A stretch of DNA of 64,000 bases, from contig JAMDHS010000025.1 in the NCBI GenBank assembly GCA_029717555.1, positions 62,001-126,000 of the forward strand, in the 5' to 3' direction. Shown here one piece after another: positions 42,147-55,245 of the stretch (within the stretch, counting starts at the first letter, position 1; each line of letters starts with the position of its first letter). Position numbers and translations under genes: made by a program. The notes below the pieces were generated by a model. The model had not been told where the DNA came from and made no database searches. It was given only the letters and a program-made list of their open reading frames with translations. Source of the DNA: Peribolospora baueri (Eukaryota > Basidiomycota > Peribolosporomycetes > Peribolosporales > Peribolosporaceae).

Positions 42147-45100
42147 ATGGACATGCCACCTCTCCCCACCTCCTCGCCCTTCGGTGCCATCCCTCCCTAC
42201 ACCCGCGCTCACGCCGCCGCCAGCGTCGCTGATAATCACGTACCCGCCGTCTCCTCGCCCTCTTATAGACCGTCGTCCTTCAGCACACCTCCCGGCTCTT
42301 CTCGGGGCCACTCCGCCTCCCACTCCGCCTCTTCCTCTCATCTTCACTTCATCGCCTCCTTAAGTTCACCACCCGATCCCGGCCCCTCCGTCCACCCCTA
42401 CCATCCCCATCCTCCGCCTCTGCCCCTTGCCATCCCCGTCACCTCCGCCCCTGCTGCCTCTGTCTCTACTCCCACGTACAGACGCCCCTCCTCACCCCCC
42501 GACCTCCGCGACACCATCTCCACTTCCGACCTCCTCAGCCAGATTCTCGCCCAGAGGCTCGTCTCCAAGAACGGAGGAGACACACTCGACCTGTGCCACA
42601 AGAGGATCGAGGACGTCCCCCTGGAGATGGTGGAGATGGTTCGCGACGAGGTCGTGCGGTGAGCACACGCGGGGTGCCCGAGGTGATTTTGGTCCGTCCT
42701 GCTCACCGGCACATGATCTGCTCTGCCCCCGCGGGCCGAACAGACTCGCCATCGGTTACAACCTCGTGTGGCGCTTGCCCGACGAGTTCGCCCAGCTGAC
42801 CAAGCTCAGATACCTGAACATTCGTGCCAACATGATCACTGTCTTCCCCACTGTGGTGAGTGTGTCACAGTCGTACCGTTTTGTGTGCCTAGAGGGCGGT
42901 GACCACTGACCTTCCTTGTTCCACTCGTCCATCGCCCGTCCTCACAGATTACAGAGTTGCCCTCGCTCGAGATTCTCGACATCAGCAGGAACAAGATTAG
43001 GAAGCTCCCCAGCGAGTGTGGCAATCTCGTGAATCTCAGAGTGAGCCCCCCTCCTTCATGCCTCCTCCACACCTGCGCCTGCTCTTCCTCACCGATCACC
43101 CATGCTCTCATCCGTTTTCCTAGGTGCTATCCATTGCCAATAACAAGCTCCGCCGCCTTCCAGTATACATCCCTCAGATGCACAACCTCCGCATCCTCAA
43201 AATCGATCAGAACCCCATTGAGTGGCCTCCCCACGACATCCTCGCCCCCGCCAGCGCCTTTTCCAAGACTCGCGATCCCGCCGGCGGCAAGCATCGGCTG
43301 AATGATAAGAAGATGCAGGAGTGGATCATGAGCTTGAAGGACTGGATTGCCGAGAACGCCGGTGAGTTGGAGAGCTGTTGCCGGCTGTTCGTTGGGAGCC
43401 TGTCGTTCCACGACGCCGAATGTGGTGTTTCTGTGTCTAGTGAATCTCATTCTGGCAATGTCGCTCAACTCCAGGCGAGCGCAAGGTCCACCACAAGTAT
43501 GCGAGGAGCACGCCGGCGGTGCCGGGCACGGAAAGTGACGACGAGCTAATGACCGAGAACGAGCAGTCGTTCGTGACCAGAGGCAGCCTGTCAGCCCCGC
43601 CCTCTCCGCCGTTGCCGACTAGCGAGTCCCTGAACCACCACCGTCCTGGAGGGATGCGGAGGGAGCTCTACATGACAGCCGAGCCGGACGCAAGCCCGCC
43701 TTTCCCCCCTCCCCCCATCAACACGTTGGCCGCTACTGCCGCTCACGACACTCACGACGTACCGCAAGCCCCGGCGTCGGCCCCGCTCTCTCCACCGGAG
43801 CAGATCGCCGACCTGCCCACCATCACTCCTCCGCGCTCCGCTTTCGTTGTCCGGGGCTCCCACGGGCGCAACAAGTCTACGTCCACGCTCAGCAAAGCTT
43901 CGGCCGCTCGTCCGGACCTCAAGTCGAAAAAGTCTCTCCCCGACCTCCGCCAGAGTCACGCGGACATCCTCTCTGATCGACAGGCGAGCCTGCGCGACCG
44001 TGGCCCGGACCTCCCTTTTCCCGCCTCTCCGCAGCTTCCACAGGGTGGAGGTCCCTTGTCGGCGTCGGCGTCGTCGTCGTTGTCGCGGCCGCCCCGGAGG
44101 CCACCCACTCCTCCGCCGGGGGTGCGAAGGGCGCAACACCGTCAGCCATCTTCTTCGTCCATGCCTGACAGGGCCCGACAGAGGAGTTTGTCCGGCTCGA
44201 GTCAGTCGCAGGCGGCCAACGAGGCCGTGCCCGCGGCCGCCGTCGCCACCTCACGGGAAGCGTCCCTCTTACGAGACGACTCGATGGGTACCTCCGATCT
44301 GGAAGCGTCCTTCTCCTCGGATGTGCTCACCGAGACGCCCCGCAAGGAGAAGCCGCTCTTCCGACCGGAGAGGAAGGACAGCTCGGGTCCCGTGGATGTG
44401 GAGCGCAACAGCTATTTCCGAAGACTCTCCACACTTCCACCGTCAACCATCTCCAAGGCGATCCCCGTGCCGGTGCTCAAATTTATCGACGCCACCCGCG
44501 GCGTTCTCTTCGCCCTCTCCCAGATCTACACCGCCCTCAAGCAATACATCCTCCTCGTCACAGACGACAGGGTCACCTCGCTCTTCAACCGCATCCTCGA
44601 CGGCGCAAGTGGCGTCATGGGCACATTCATCAACGCCCTCGACCGCTTCGACTCTCTCTCCCGCCGGGGCACGCCCGAGCCGGACGTCATCCGCGGTGTC
44701 CTGGGCGCGTGTAGGGATAACGTGAGCACGTTCAAAAAGTTGGTGAGCGTGCTCCAGCTGCAGCTCAAGACGCTTGCCGGTAGCGCGGACGTGAGGTATA
44801 CGCGCACCTTACTCCTCATGCTCTACGGCTCCACCGCCGAGATCTCCAACTCATGGCAGGCGATGACCCCGCTGGTCGAAGCCGTCTTGCCTTTCCTCGC
44901 CGTTGCCCGTACCACCCACCCTTCGTCCGCTAGCGCTTCTAACCCTCCTCTGTCCGCTACTCCGACCTCGCACGCTCCTTCCTCTTCTTCGACCCCCAAC
45001 AGTAAGCCCGCGAATTCTCTGCCCTCCATCGCCGAGGGTGCGGGGAATCGATCGGAGAGCGAAGGTCTGGCCGCCGTCGGAGGCCTGAACAGCGCGGCCG

Positions 45101-46225
45101 TGACGGCCACCGCGCAGCGGCTCGCTCGGACCCGACGCAACGCTGGCTCGTTCAGCGTGCAGGACGTCAAGATCGGCGCCTCCTTGCCTCCTTCCGCTGC
45201 CGCCTCTCAGGTTTCCTTCGCCCTCGAAGATCTCCAGTCGCCGCCACACCCGCCACAACACCAACCACAGCCACAACTGCAGTACCAACACCAGCAGGAA
45301 TCGTCCCCCTCCTCTCCCGCCCAAGGTTCGAGCGTCCCACCTTGGATGCCGAACGCGAACGTGAGCGGTCCTGGCCCGGCGACTGCGCCTTCGTCCTCGA
45401 TCTACTCCAGCCCGCCCCGGACGGCGGTGCCGACGAGGAACGGGTCGGACTCGCCTCACGCGCTCATGCCCATCGGCGGTCCTAGCCCCGGCCCCGCCCC
45501 TGGCTCCGGTGCCAGTGCCATGTTGGCTGGCATGGGACTCGGTCCAGGGGCGATCGCGATGGGCCCCGGTCCCGGAAGCGGCGGGTCTCATCTGGTCGTC
45601 GACGACGACCTTCTCAGCTTGGTGGACGAGGCGACGAATGTGGCCTTTGGCGTTTGGAACGCCTTGCTCGACAATCTCGGAAGTGGCGGCGGAGCAGGCG
45701 GCGGTGGGACTGGGGCAGAACCATCGGCCGGGGGCGCGGCCGGGGGAGGAGGAGGAGGAGCGAGCGAAGGTGCGCTGGCGGCGGGGAACAAGAAGCTGCG
45801 GGACCTGCGAGAGCTGAGCATGAGCGCGAGCGACTTGACCAGACGCCTTCAGAGCACGCTCGTCAAGGTGCGAGGTCAAATTGAGGAGGGGATGGGGATG
45901 GTGGCGAGGTCTCATGGCGGCTCGCGCGGATTCGCCAATGCCGAGCTCAAGCGCCTTTGGGACGAGGTGAACGCTTTCGCAAAGGTGAGTGGCCGGTACC
46001 GGGGAGTCGCAGTCATGGTCTGTGCTCTATTGTCGGCCCGCAATTCGCTCACTTCCCTCCCCTCCCTTATTTGTCCCTCTTTCAAAGGTCGTCATCCAAA
46101 TCTCCACCCTGGTCAAATCCGTCGCCCTCGAGCACTCCTTCCCCCGTCCCCTGCTCCACTTGCTCGGCGACTTGACGTCGAAGACGGCAGAGGTGACCGT
46201 CATCATGTACGCTAGCATTAATTGA
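42147..46225 (+). CDS. SOG2: SOG2, leucine-rich-repeat protein of the RAM signalling network
   Basis: SOG2 acts with Kic1, Mob2 and the NDR kinase Cbk1 in polarised growth and cell separation. A Ser/Pro-rich N-terminus from MDMPPLPTSSPFG is followed by LRRs across four short exons (WRLPDEFAQLTKLRYLNIRA, ITELPSLEILDISRNKI, RKLPSECGNLVNLR, LSIANNKLRRLPVYIPQM). A large exon (about 43475-45985) has a disordered part, then the SOG2 domain (SYFRRLSTLPPSTIS; KFIDATRGVLFALSQIYTAL; TFKKLVSVLQLQLKTL), then Pro/Gln/Gly-rich sequence and a helix LRDLRELSMSASDLTRRL. The last exon begins VVIQISTLVKSVALEHSF and ends VTVIMYASIN. The Gly-rich run near 45680-45760 and the Gln/Pro run near 45245-45300 are unusually long. 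Confidence 0.88.
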
Positions 46226-46395
46226 GGGCGTAACGACGAACGGTGCTGCCGTTTTGTGTGACCCAAGTCTTACGACCAGGACCAGGGACGACCGACTATC
46301 GTGTCATTTTCAGACGCACGGTCCGCCGAAATGTTAGGGTCGTTTCCTTGGGTGTATGATTTATGACCCTTTTTGTCCCGTGTTTCCTCGGTCGA

Positions 46396-47406
46396 CAGGA
46401 CCGCGCGTAAGGGTTGGCACCACGTCGCCTCTTTGCCCCTCGGGCATCTCCATTTGTTCTTGGCCTCTCTGTCCTACGACCTCAACATCGTCCGCGTCGT
46501 CCCTCAAGGTCGTTCACGCTACATTAAGTTGGTTGGGCAGACTCAGACTCCGTTCAACCCTCGCGACCCACGTTTTGGCCCTGTCATGGTCATTTCGGAA
46601 GCCCTTAGGGAACATTTCCCAGCTCCCGTAACCTCGACATCGGTACTCGACCCTCCACACTGGGCCGCTCGGCAAAGGACCGTACCGCCAGGATGATTTC
46701 CGTCGCCCCTCCGTCGGGTGCCCTCGAACGCCGAAAAGGCCACGACTATGAGCTCGCGTTTCATCGATGCCATTCTAACGCCGGTACGGGGGAGGCCGTA
46801 GCACAGGCAGAAGAAACTCGACGAGGAGGAACAAGAGGACGAGGATCGGCATCAAGACGGCGAGGACAAGGAACGATGGCAGTCTCGGATCGGGAGGCTA
46901 GAAACGGGTGGTAGACAGGCGAAAGGGTGTTCCCTTCGGGTACAGTGCGAGGTAACTTTTACATGGATCACCAGTTTCTCCACGCGTGGTCTCACTCTTT
47001 TGGCTTTGTTTGGTGCGTTTGTCTCTCGCAGGTGCGCGGCGACGATTTATCGAAGGTCCACGTCTACATACAGCATTCGCACATCGATCCTCCCGTTTTC
47101 TGGAAGCTTGACATGGCTGCCCCGCTCATTCGGTAGCCATTCGACTTTCCCGTTTCCTTTCTTTCGGTCCAGGATTTCTTTGGGTAACCATTGCAAGGCT
47201 TTTTCTTCCCCAGCTACGCCAAAACCGAAGGTTTACGGGGTACGCGGGCGGCGCAGGTCGTTGAGGGCCTGCGGGGGCAGTTCCAGGACCTTCTCGAAGG
47301 GGCCGACTTGGCGGTACAACACGGGAGTATTTCCGCAGGGAACAAGACCCTAATCGAAGGCCGGAGGTATGTCCTTCCTCTGATTAAGACCGGTCGTCTG
47401 ACTTGC
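46396..47406 (+). other. Unclassified coding relic, intron-like structure
   Basis: Protein-like segments on the plus strand: WHHVASLPLGHLHLFLASLS, YDLNIVRVVPQGRSRYIKLV and FGPVMVISEALREHFPAPV (46410-46640), then VHVYIQHSHIDPPVFWKLDM (about 47055-47115) and YAKTEGLRGTRAAQVVEGL (47212 on). The last two are separated by a GTAGCC..CCCCAG stretch that resembles an intron. I cannot join the parts into one convincing frame and do not recognise the family. It sits between SOG2 and the LINE relic and contains one arm of an inverted repeat, so it may belong to a mobile element or to a decayed host gene. Confidence 0.3.
46889..47026 (+). repeat. Inverted repeat A, left arm (about 138 bases)
   Basis: The left arm runs from ATCGGGAGGCTAG to TTTGGTGCGTTT; its reverse complement is at 47510-47648. 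About 50 bases around CACCAGTTTCTCCACGCGTG are identical in both arms, and the rest differs at roughly ten positions. The arm ends just before an acceptor-like CTCTCGCAG. Confidence 0.8.
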
Positions 47407-47509
47407 TGAAGCATCATATTCTATTCTTATTAGACGCCCCGAGCCAGACAAGGCACGTTCCCTGGTGGCCAACATCCGGCGTATTCACAGACGCGGCGTG
47501 GAGGCCGAG

Positions 47510-47648
47510 AGAGAGACGCACCAAACAAAGCCAAAAGAGTGAGACCACGCGTGGAGAAACTGGTGATCCATGTGAAACAGTTACCTCGCAGTGTACCCGG
47601 AAGGGGACACCCTTTCGCCTGTCTGCCACCCATTTCTGGCCTCCCGAT
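47510..47648 (-). repeat. Inverted repeat A, right arm
   Basis: Reverse complement of the left arm at 46889-47026. The spacer between the arms is about 480 bases and holds part of the coding relic. No target-site duplication is evident at the outer ends. Confidence 0.8.
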
Positions 47649-47960
47649 GGACCACTCTCGCGAGTCGGCAATCCAACGTTTCAACAACGGCCGGAATGAC
47701 CGTCTTCGTGCCGCCGGGCTCAACACCGGCAGTCCGCAGAGCGGTGCCCAAGCCCCGTTCAGTCACCATAGCGATGGGCGGGTCAATGGCACGACTCCGC
47801 CTAATCGAGTCAAGACCGAGGCCGACGGCCGGGGTCCGGGCGTCCAAGAAGAATGTCCAGCACCTCCGCCCTAGCTGGGACGCCGACCTTAATGGCCTGT
47901 AGGTTATGGCGCATTGAGATCTTGTGCTTGTGCCTGGACCCGCCCTTGGAAGACGGCACG

Positions 47961-48076
47961 CATCGGCCATGAGATCCACCCCACTCAGAAGTCCCGCCCG
48001 ACGATCTGCCAGTGTTACCGCTGCTGCGGGTTTGACCATACGGCCGCTCACTGTGCGAATGCCCCCCGCTACGCTC
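47961..48076 (+). repeat. Inverted repeat B, left arm (LINE ORF1 zinc-knuckle segment)
   Basis: This plus-strand copy of the knuckle region encodes HEIHPTQKSRPTI, CYRCCGFDHTAAHC and ANAPR, and runs on to a degraded second knuckle (RCASTTHTLREC). It is about 95% identical to the reverse complement of 48172-48286. Confidence 0.85.
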
Positions 48077-48088
48077 GATGCGCATCAA

Positions 48089-49304
48089 CTACCCATACCC
48101 TCCGCGAGTGCTCTTGTCCCGAGGGGCAGAGGTGCCAACCGGACTGCTCGCACGCGCAGGTATCCTGTGAGCGCAGCGGGGGGCGTTCGCGCAGTGAGCG
48201 GCCGTATGGTCAAACCCGCAGCAGCGGTAACACTGGCGGATCGTCGGGCGGGACTTCTGTGTGGGGTGGATCTCATGGCCGATGGCGACGTGTTGCTGGA
48301 TGGCCCGGTCGGCAGCTTCTTTACTACCCATAAGCACGACCAGGCTAGATCTAGGCCTAGGGTTGGGGCCGGTGGCACGGGAGGCGATGGCCCACCGGGC
48401 ACGTACAGCATCCTCCCGAAGGAGCCCGTTGTCCGCGGCCAGATAGCCCAGGCACTCGGGGTCATCAGGGGCGAACGTGGTTGGAACGCCGTGCACGATG
48501 ACCGGGTACAGACGGGCCTTAAAGCGCAACCCCTCGTGCAAAGCGCCCACCCAAGAGCGGTCGGACGAGGGACGTGTCACTGCCGCGTCCGACAAGAGGT
48601 GAACAACAATCTCCTTGGACCTGGGTCGAACGGAGGCGGCCTTGATCTTAACGTCTTCTCCTGCCAATTCCTTCACCGCTGCACGAATACGATTGCAGAG
48701 GATCGTCGACGGGAGGTCAACCAGAACTGGGGCATTGGGCTGGAGTTGAGCTAGCGTTACCGAGAACTGGGTAACCGGGGACCGGGGTTCAGACGTCGCT
48801 GTGGTGGCCGTATGCGATGTTGCCTTGCGTTGGACGACGCGCCAGCGAGAGGGGTGACGTTGCTGAGAGGATAGCCCGGAGGATCCAGCGCCGCTGGCCA
48901 GGTCGGTCGGCATGCTCTGAGTCCTGGCATCGATGTTGAAGACGGTGTTTTGGACTTGACACAGGCGTTCGTCGAGCTTGTCGAGCTTTCTGCATGTACG
49001 TGCGGAGGTCGGACTGAATGTCGAATGTCCGATCCGCCGTCGCCTTGTGGGCAGCGTCAACTTTGGCCATCTGGCCGGCAAGGAGAAGGAGGTCCTGGAA
49101 GACAGTCGCATCGACGGTGATCTTGTTTTTAAGTTTTCTGGCACGATCCGCCTGTGGTCCCGCAATATTCTTCAGGGAGAGGATCAACTCGGGGTGGTCG
49201 CTCTTGATGCGCGTGACTGCGCGGTAACCTGCGTGACTTGGCCCGTCGTAGCAACCGCCTCCGGGCGGGCCGGAGCGGGCACTCGAGGAGGCCTTGGGTG
49301 GCAT
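48089..49304 (-). mobile_element. LINE ORF1 (gag-like) relic with CCHC zinc knuckle
   Basis: The minus strand starts MPPKASSSARSGPPGGG and has a helical segment (ARKLKNKITVDATVFQDLL; RKLDKLDERLCQVQNTVF). It continues LAQLQPNAPVLVDLPSTILC, FKARLYPVIVHGVPTTF and LVVLMGSKEAADRAIQQHV, and ends with the knuckle CYRCCGFDHTAAHC (CX2CX4HX4C). This order (coiled part, RRM-like fold, CCHC knuckles) is that of ORF1 of fungal non-LTR retrotransposons. The reading lies in two frames that change near 48950, so it is inactive. No reverse transcriptase or endonuclease ORF is seen in the window. At its 3' side it runs into its own inverted copy near 48170. Confidence 0.75.
48172..48286 (-). repeat. Inverted repeat B, right arm
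   Basis: Part of the LINE ORF1 relic, complementary to 47961-48076, with a spacer of only about 95 bases. The two arms form a potential foldback centred near 48125. Confidence 0.85.
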
Positions 49305-49513
49305 CCAATAGGAGCGTCAGGGGAGCCAAAAGAGGGGAAAGACGACACACAGCTTATGGTGAGGGTCAAGCAGATGTTGGTCGCTCCGTTCGCGGCACGG
49401 GAAGAAAACGCGCTGTGGACTAAACGTTGCCGCAGCCCGATCCTTGCTGCCGCAGCCACTAATTCCAAACCGACGCGCGCTTGTTTGTTTCCTTTCCTTG
49501 TCGACCACCTAGC

Positions 49514-51340
<1,827 letters not shown>

Positions 51341-52794
51341 GTTGCCGGCTGGCTGGCTGCCGCGAGCGAGCGGGCGGGCGTCGTTACGATCCGCGGCTGT
51401 GGTACGAGATGGTCCGATTGCGCCAGGAGATGACGGGGAATGGCCAGGCCAAGCGAAGTGAGCGGACGAGGGAAACGAATGAGGGACACGATTTGGTCGG
51501 TCGAGTTGGATGGTTCGCAGAAGCGTTGGCTTGGTCCGCCTCGTTCACCAGCGCATCTCTGTCGTCGTGGCCCGTCTCATGCGCGCACGAACGAGGGGAG
51601 ATTCGACGAAAGTCGTGAGTCGCGGTCACACGTCGAGATGCGAACACTTGGTCTTTCTCAGCCTCTCCTTTTCCTCTTTTCTCGCTTCTTCCTTTCCTCC
51701 CTTTTCCTTTTTTTCTCTCTTTTGTTCGTCCATTGCACACGTCCTCGCCGTCCCTCCTCGCCGTCCCTCGTCCTCTCGTCTGCATGACCACTCGTCAAAC
51801 AGATGGAATGGGATCGCCCATCCCTTCTTCCGTCAGCGGATGTTCACCATGAGCCGCTGTCTGGTTGGTTTCCCGGCGCGGAAGGTGCAGGCGCCGGTAG
51901 ACACGACTCGCCTCCTCTTCCCGAGCTTTTGACTTTGGCGGGGAGCGCGCGCTCGAATTGAGTCTGGTAAAAAGGGGATGACGGTAGGCGTTTCCCCTAT
52001 CCGAATCCTCTCCATCTCCACGTCCCTCTGATCAATATATTTAGAGGTACATAGTAGATAGACGCCCGCGTTCTTCCCTCTTTTTCACCGGATAACAGCT
52101 TTCCGGCGTCTGTTCCGGTGGCGTTGTTTTATGTATGTACTCTAAGCCCGCGCTTGTGAAATGACGCGGGGAAGACGCTCGTGGGTCATCATCACGAATC
52201 GTGCACACAGAACAAAGAGATGTGTAAGAATGTTTCCGCGGTTCTCATGGTGGAGCGAGCCCTTTCCTTTTCCCCGTTGCGTTCGACTCCTTCCGCTCCG
52301 AGTCGTTCGTTTCAAGGCCGCTCGCTAGTCAGCGATCCTTCGTCTTCCTGTCCTTGCCGGCAAGGTCGGAGGACGATCATCTAGCCGAGGAGACGTTTCT
52401 CATTAAAACAGCTTTCCGAACCACGAAAACTAAGCTACTCCAAGACTGCCTTGTCTATTATCAAAACGAGCACAAAGCAAAGCACCGAAGCATTCGCAAC
52501 GAAACTGCATCCAAAAAAACGAGGCGAGAAAGATGAAGTGAACCGAACCGAACCGAACCGAACGAGACTGAGGAAAGAGACACCCCCCCCGGGGAAGCTG
52601 CGCGTGGAAAGCCCAATCCTCACAGGCGGGGCGAGGCGGGGCGGGAAGAGACCAAGTCGAGCGCGGATGTATACTCCCCTCTTCCCCATCCATCGCCCGT
52701 TCCCCTCCCTTCTCCGTCGTAGATCGCCGTCCAGCGGCAGGGTCGGCCCGTGCTCGGAGACAGCGCCGGCCTACGTTTGCAAGGGCCGCCTACA
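51341..52794. other. Convergent intergenic region between PRP4 and RIB1
   Basis: 1.45 kb with C/T-rich tracts (51650-51780) and a pentanucleotide microsatellite. I see no gene or RNA that I can support. Confidence 0.4.
52541..52564 (+). repeat. (AACCG)n microsatellite
   Basis: Four AACCG units followed by a partial unit. A shorter run of the same motif is present near 58300. Confidence 0.85.
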
Positions 52795-55245
52795 TCATTT
52801 CTTCGCCTCCCTCCCGCCGCTTTCTGTCCCTCCTTCCCCTTCCCGCTCCGGGGGCAAGTCCAACAAATGCCCCATCTTCTCCACTTTGGTTCTCAAATAC
52901 TTTTCCAGCTCCGGGCCCCTCGTGACGCTGCCTCCGAGCATCGTTGCACCGGCGCGTCGGAGGAGGTGTGAGATGTAGGAGGTGTGAGAGGCTGAGGAAG
53001 AGTCGCTCTCGAAGGAAGAAGAGGCGGAGTCGGAGCCAGAATCGGAATAGGAATCGGACGAGCCCGGTGCGGTGATGGCAGAGACATGCGCACCGTCCTC
53101 TTCGTCCTCGTCTTCTGAGCCTTGTTGACTCTGGACAGAGACGGGGGTGGACTCGTCTTGCCGCAGAAGCTCGTCGAGGAGACGGTTCTTGGATGTGGAG
53201 GACTGGAGTCTGTTTGACCGGTCGCGATGGCGGTGGTGGCCAGGGGAAACAGAAGAAGAGGAGAGCTCCTCGGCGCTGTTGACCATCCCATTGTCGACCA
53301 TGCCCTTCTTGCGTCTGCCCTCCTTCCTGCCTTCCGCAGCTTCTTCCTCCGCTTTGCTCCTCCTTCGCTCTTTCTTCTCCTTCCTCACCTTCTTCTTCTT
53401 CTTCTTCTTCCTCTCGCCAGAGTGGTGCACGCCGCACCTCCAGGCCCTTGGCACCATCCCGACCCTTTGTCTGACTACGACGCCCTCGCTCTCCAACGCC
53501 TCCATCTTCTCCGGGTTATTCGTCAAAAGCCTACACTCCTCCACGCCGAGATCACGGAGGATCTCGGCGGCGACGTCGTACCGACGCGCGTCTGGAAGGT
53601 GGCCAAGGAGGATGTTGGCGGCGACGGTGTCATGGCCCATGTCCTGGAGGTTGTAGGCCATGATCTTGTCTAGGAGGCCTATGCCACGACCTTCTTGACG
53701 GAGATAAACGACCACACCTCGAGGGAAGTGACGACGGGACGACGAAGATGAAGACGAAGGGGGAGGCGTGCTGATGAGACGGATCGCCTCGTCGAGCTGC
53801 TCCCCACAATCGCATCGCTGGGATCCGATCGTCTCGCCGGTGTAGCACTCGGAATGAATGCGCACGAGCGGAGCTGGCGGCCCTTCCTCTTTTTCGTCCT
53901 CCATGGCATGGTGGGAGGAAGACGGCGCCTGCGGCTTGGAAGCACTGATGCTGTTCGGACCGAGCCTGCCGACGTAAGCGCCCCTTACAATCCTTTCCAT
54001 CTCCGTCTCTCCCTCCCACACCTCGTCGAGTGTCTTGCTCCTCAACAGCGCGTGCCGCTTGCCCACCGCGTCCCCGTTCGCTCTCCCTTGACCTTCACCT
54101 CCATTCTCGACGATAGCTTGGGCGGGGTCGACGACGAGCGCGAGGTGCTCCTTGTCGTCGCGGTTGTTCTTGTAGATATGCAGGAAAACCTCGCCGTGCG
54201 GGGTTGGGATCCGCGTCCGTGCATGACAGCGCACCTTCAAAGGCTCCGCAGGTTCCCTTCCTCTCGCCGCCGCCTTGGCTCGAGCGGCGGTCGCGGCGGG
54301 AGTGGGAGGTAGCACATGAGGGCTGATAGGTGTACTCGGTCCGCCGCCGCCATCGGCCAGCGCGCGATCAGGTTGCGCGGCTGAGCGTCCCAGGGATGCG
54401 TACATCTTGGCGAGCGCGGCCTCCCTTTCCCTGTCAAATGCGATGCGCTCCTTCCGTCTCTTCTCCTCGTCCTCCTTCCTAAGCTCCTCCTGCTGCGCGC
54501 GCTTAGCCGCCTCGGCACGAAGGCGCTCGTAATACTCCCTTTCCTCCTTCTCGCGCTGCAGACGGATGTGCCGAGGTGCCTGACGAGACGCATACAGCTC
54601 GCGCGGCTGCGTCACGGTCGGTGCGGTGGACAGACCAAGCAAGTCGCCGGAGGGGCCTCGGCCGCGGCCGTCGAGCTGAGAAGGGAGGGCCGCTGTGAGC
54701 TCCGGCTGGGCAGGATGCTCAGAATCGCAAGAGGAGTAGGCCGACTGGTGCGAATACCGTCGTTTCTCTGTCACCGCCGCTGCCGGCCGCTGCTCCGCGG
54801 GCAGAGGGCCGGTGGTAGCAGGCGGTGGCGGCAGAGGGGGGAGGACGACATCGACGGTCGGTCTGGCGCCGCCCTCTCCGCCGGCGCCACCTCCAAACTG
54901 GTGATGAAAATGGTGCCGAGTGACGTGGGGGCCGGAGCTGAGGCTGGCAGCCAGGACGATTGGGTCGAGGGGAGGTCGTCTGAGCGCGGAGAGCGTTGCG
55001 AGCGGGCGGCTCTTGCGTCGGGCCTGCTGGGATTGACGGGTGTGCGAAAGGGGAGACATGAGGGGCGAGGGGTGAAGATGGAGATGGGGTCCGGAAGCGG
55101 GCGAAGGGTGTGAGTGAGGGAATGTGGACGGCATGGAGCAGAGGAGGTCGAGGAGCTCGAGGTCCGATGCGGTGGGTTGGGAATGGTGGTGGCCATGAGG
55201 AGTGCCGGCCTGGGCTGGGCGGGATGCGAAGGCGGCGGAGGACAT
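52795..55245 (-). CDS. RIB1: GTP cyclohydrolase II (riboflavin synthesis, RIB1)
   Basis: Opens the GTP ring in the first step of riboflavin synthesis. The gene is one 816-codon frame without introns, which is unusual here. The catalytic core spans about residues 335-600: [20 protein letters not shown], the three-Cys zinc site [51 protein letters not shown] and [13 protein letters not shown]. Before it lie about 335 residues of His/Pro/Ala-rich sequence plus a Glu/Arg/Lys coiled segment ([20 protein letters not shown]). After it are about 200 residues with a Lys-rich run, an acidic Ser-rich part ([15 protein letters not shown]) and a short end ([20 protein letters not shown]) resembling the conserved tail of fungal RIB1. 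The family in yeast is about 345 residues, so most of this protein is extension. The start is the first ATG of the frame. Confidence 0.92.
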   Translation of the reverse strand: MSSAAFASRPAQAGTPHGHHHSQPTASDLELLDLLCSMPSTFPHSHPSPASGPHLHLHPSPLMSPLSHTRQSQQARRKSRPLATLSALRRPPLDPIVLAASLSSGPHVTRHHFHHQFGGGAGGEGGARPTVDVVLPPLPPPPATTGPLPAEQRPAAAVTEKRRYSHQSAYSSCDSEHPAQPELTAALPSQLDGRGRGPSGDLLGLSTAPTVTQPRELYASRQAPRHIRLQREKEEREYYERLRAEAAKRAQQEELRKEDEEKRRKERIAFDREREAALAKMYASLGRSAAQPDRALADGGGGPSTPISPHVLPPTPAATAARAKAAARGREPAEPLKVRCHARTRIPTPHGEVFLHIYKNNRDDKEHLALVVDPAQAIVENGGEGQGRANGDAVGKRHALLRSKTLDEVWEGETEMERIVRGAYVGRLGPNSISASKPQAPSSSHHAMEDEKEEGPPAPLVRIHSECYTGETIGSQRCDCGEQLDEAIRLISTPPPSSSSSSSRRHFPRGVVVYLRQEGRGIGLLDKIMAYNLQDMGHDTVAANILLGHLPDARRYDVAAEILRDLGVEECRLLTNNPEKMEALESEGVVVRQRVGMVPRAWRCGVHHSGERKKKKKKKVRKEKKERRRSKAEEEAAEGRKEGRRKKGMVDNGMVNSAEELSSSSVSPGHHRHRDRSNRLQSSTSKNRLLDELLRQDESTPVSVQSQQGSEDEDEEDGAHVSAITAPGSSDSYSDSGSDSASSSFESDSSSASHTSYISHLLRRAGATMLGGSVTRGPELEKYLRTKVEKMGHLLDLPPEREGEGGTESGGREAKK

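Noticed and set aside
41524-42363. Plus-strand frame of 279 codons before and over the SOG2 start
   Set aside because: It has C/T-rich leader composition and overlaps the SOG2 start in another frame; no family pattern.
43847-44725. Second long frame inside the large SOG2 exon
   Set aside because: It reads as Arg/Pro/Ser out-of-frame translation; the SOG2 domain is in the overlapping frame.
46226-46700. Extension of SOG2 into the downstream segment
   Set aside because: The last exon reaches a stop at 46225 at the place where the family's conserved part ends, and no clear donor-acceptor pair joins the next segment.
47924-48754. Long plus-strand open frame over the LINE relic
   Set aside because: Beyond the inverted copy of the knuckle it is the antisense of ORF1 with no protein character of its own.
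53147-53673. Plus-strand open frames of 150-170 codons
   Set aside because: They are antisense to the low-complexity C-terminal part of RIB1, where GC-rich codon bias opens other frames.
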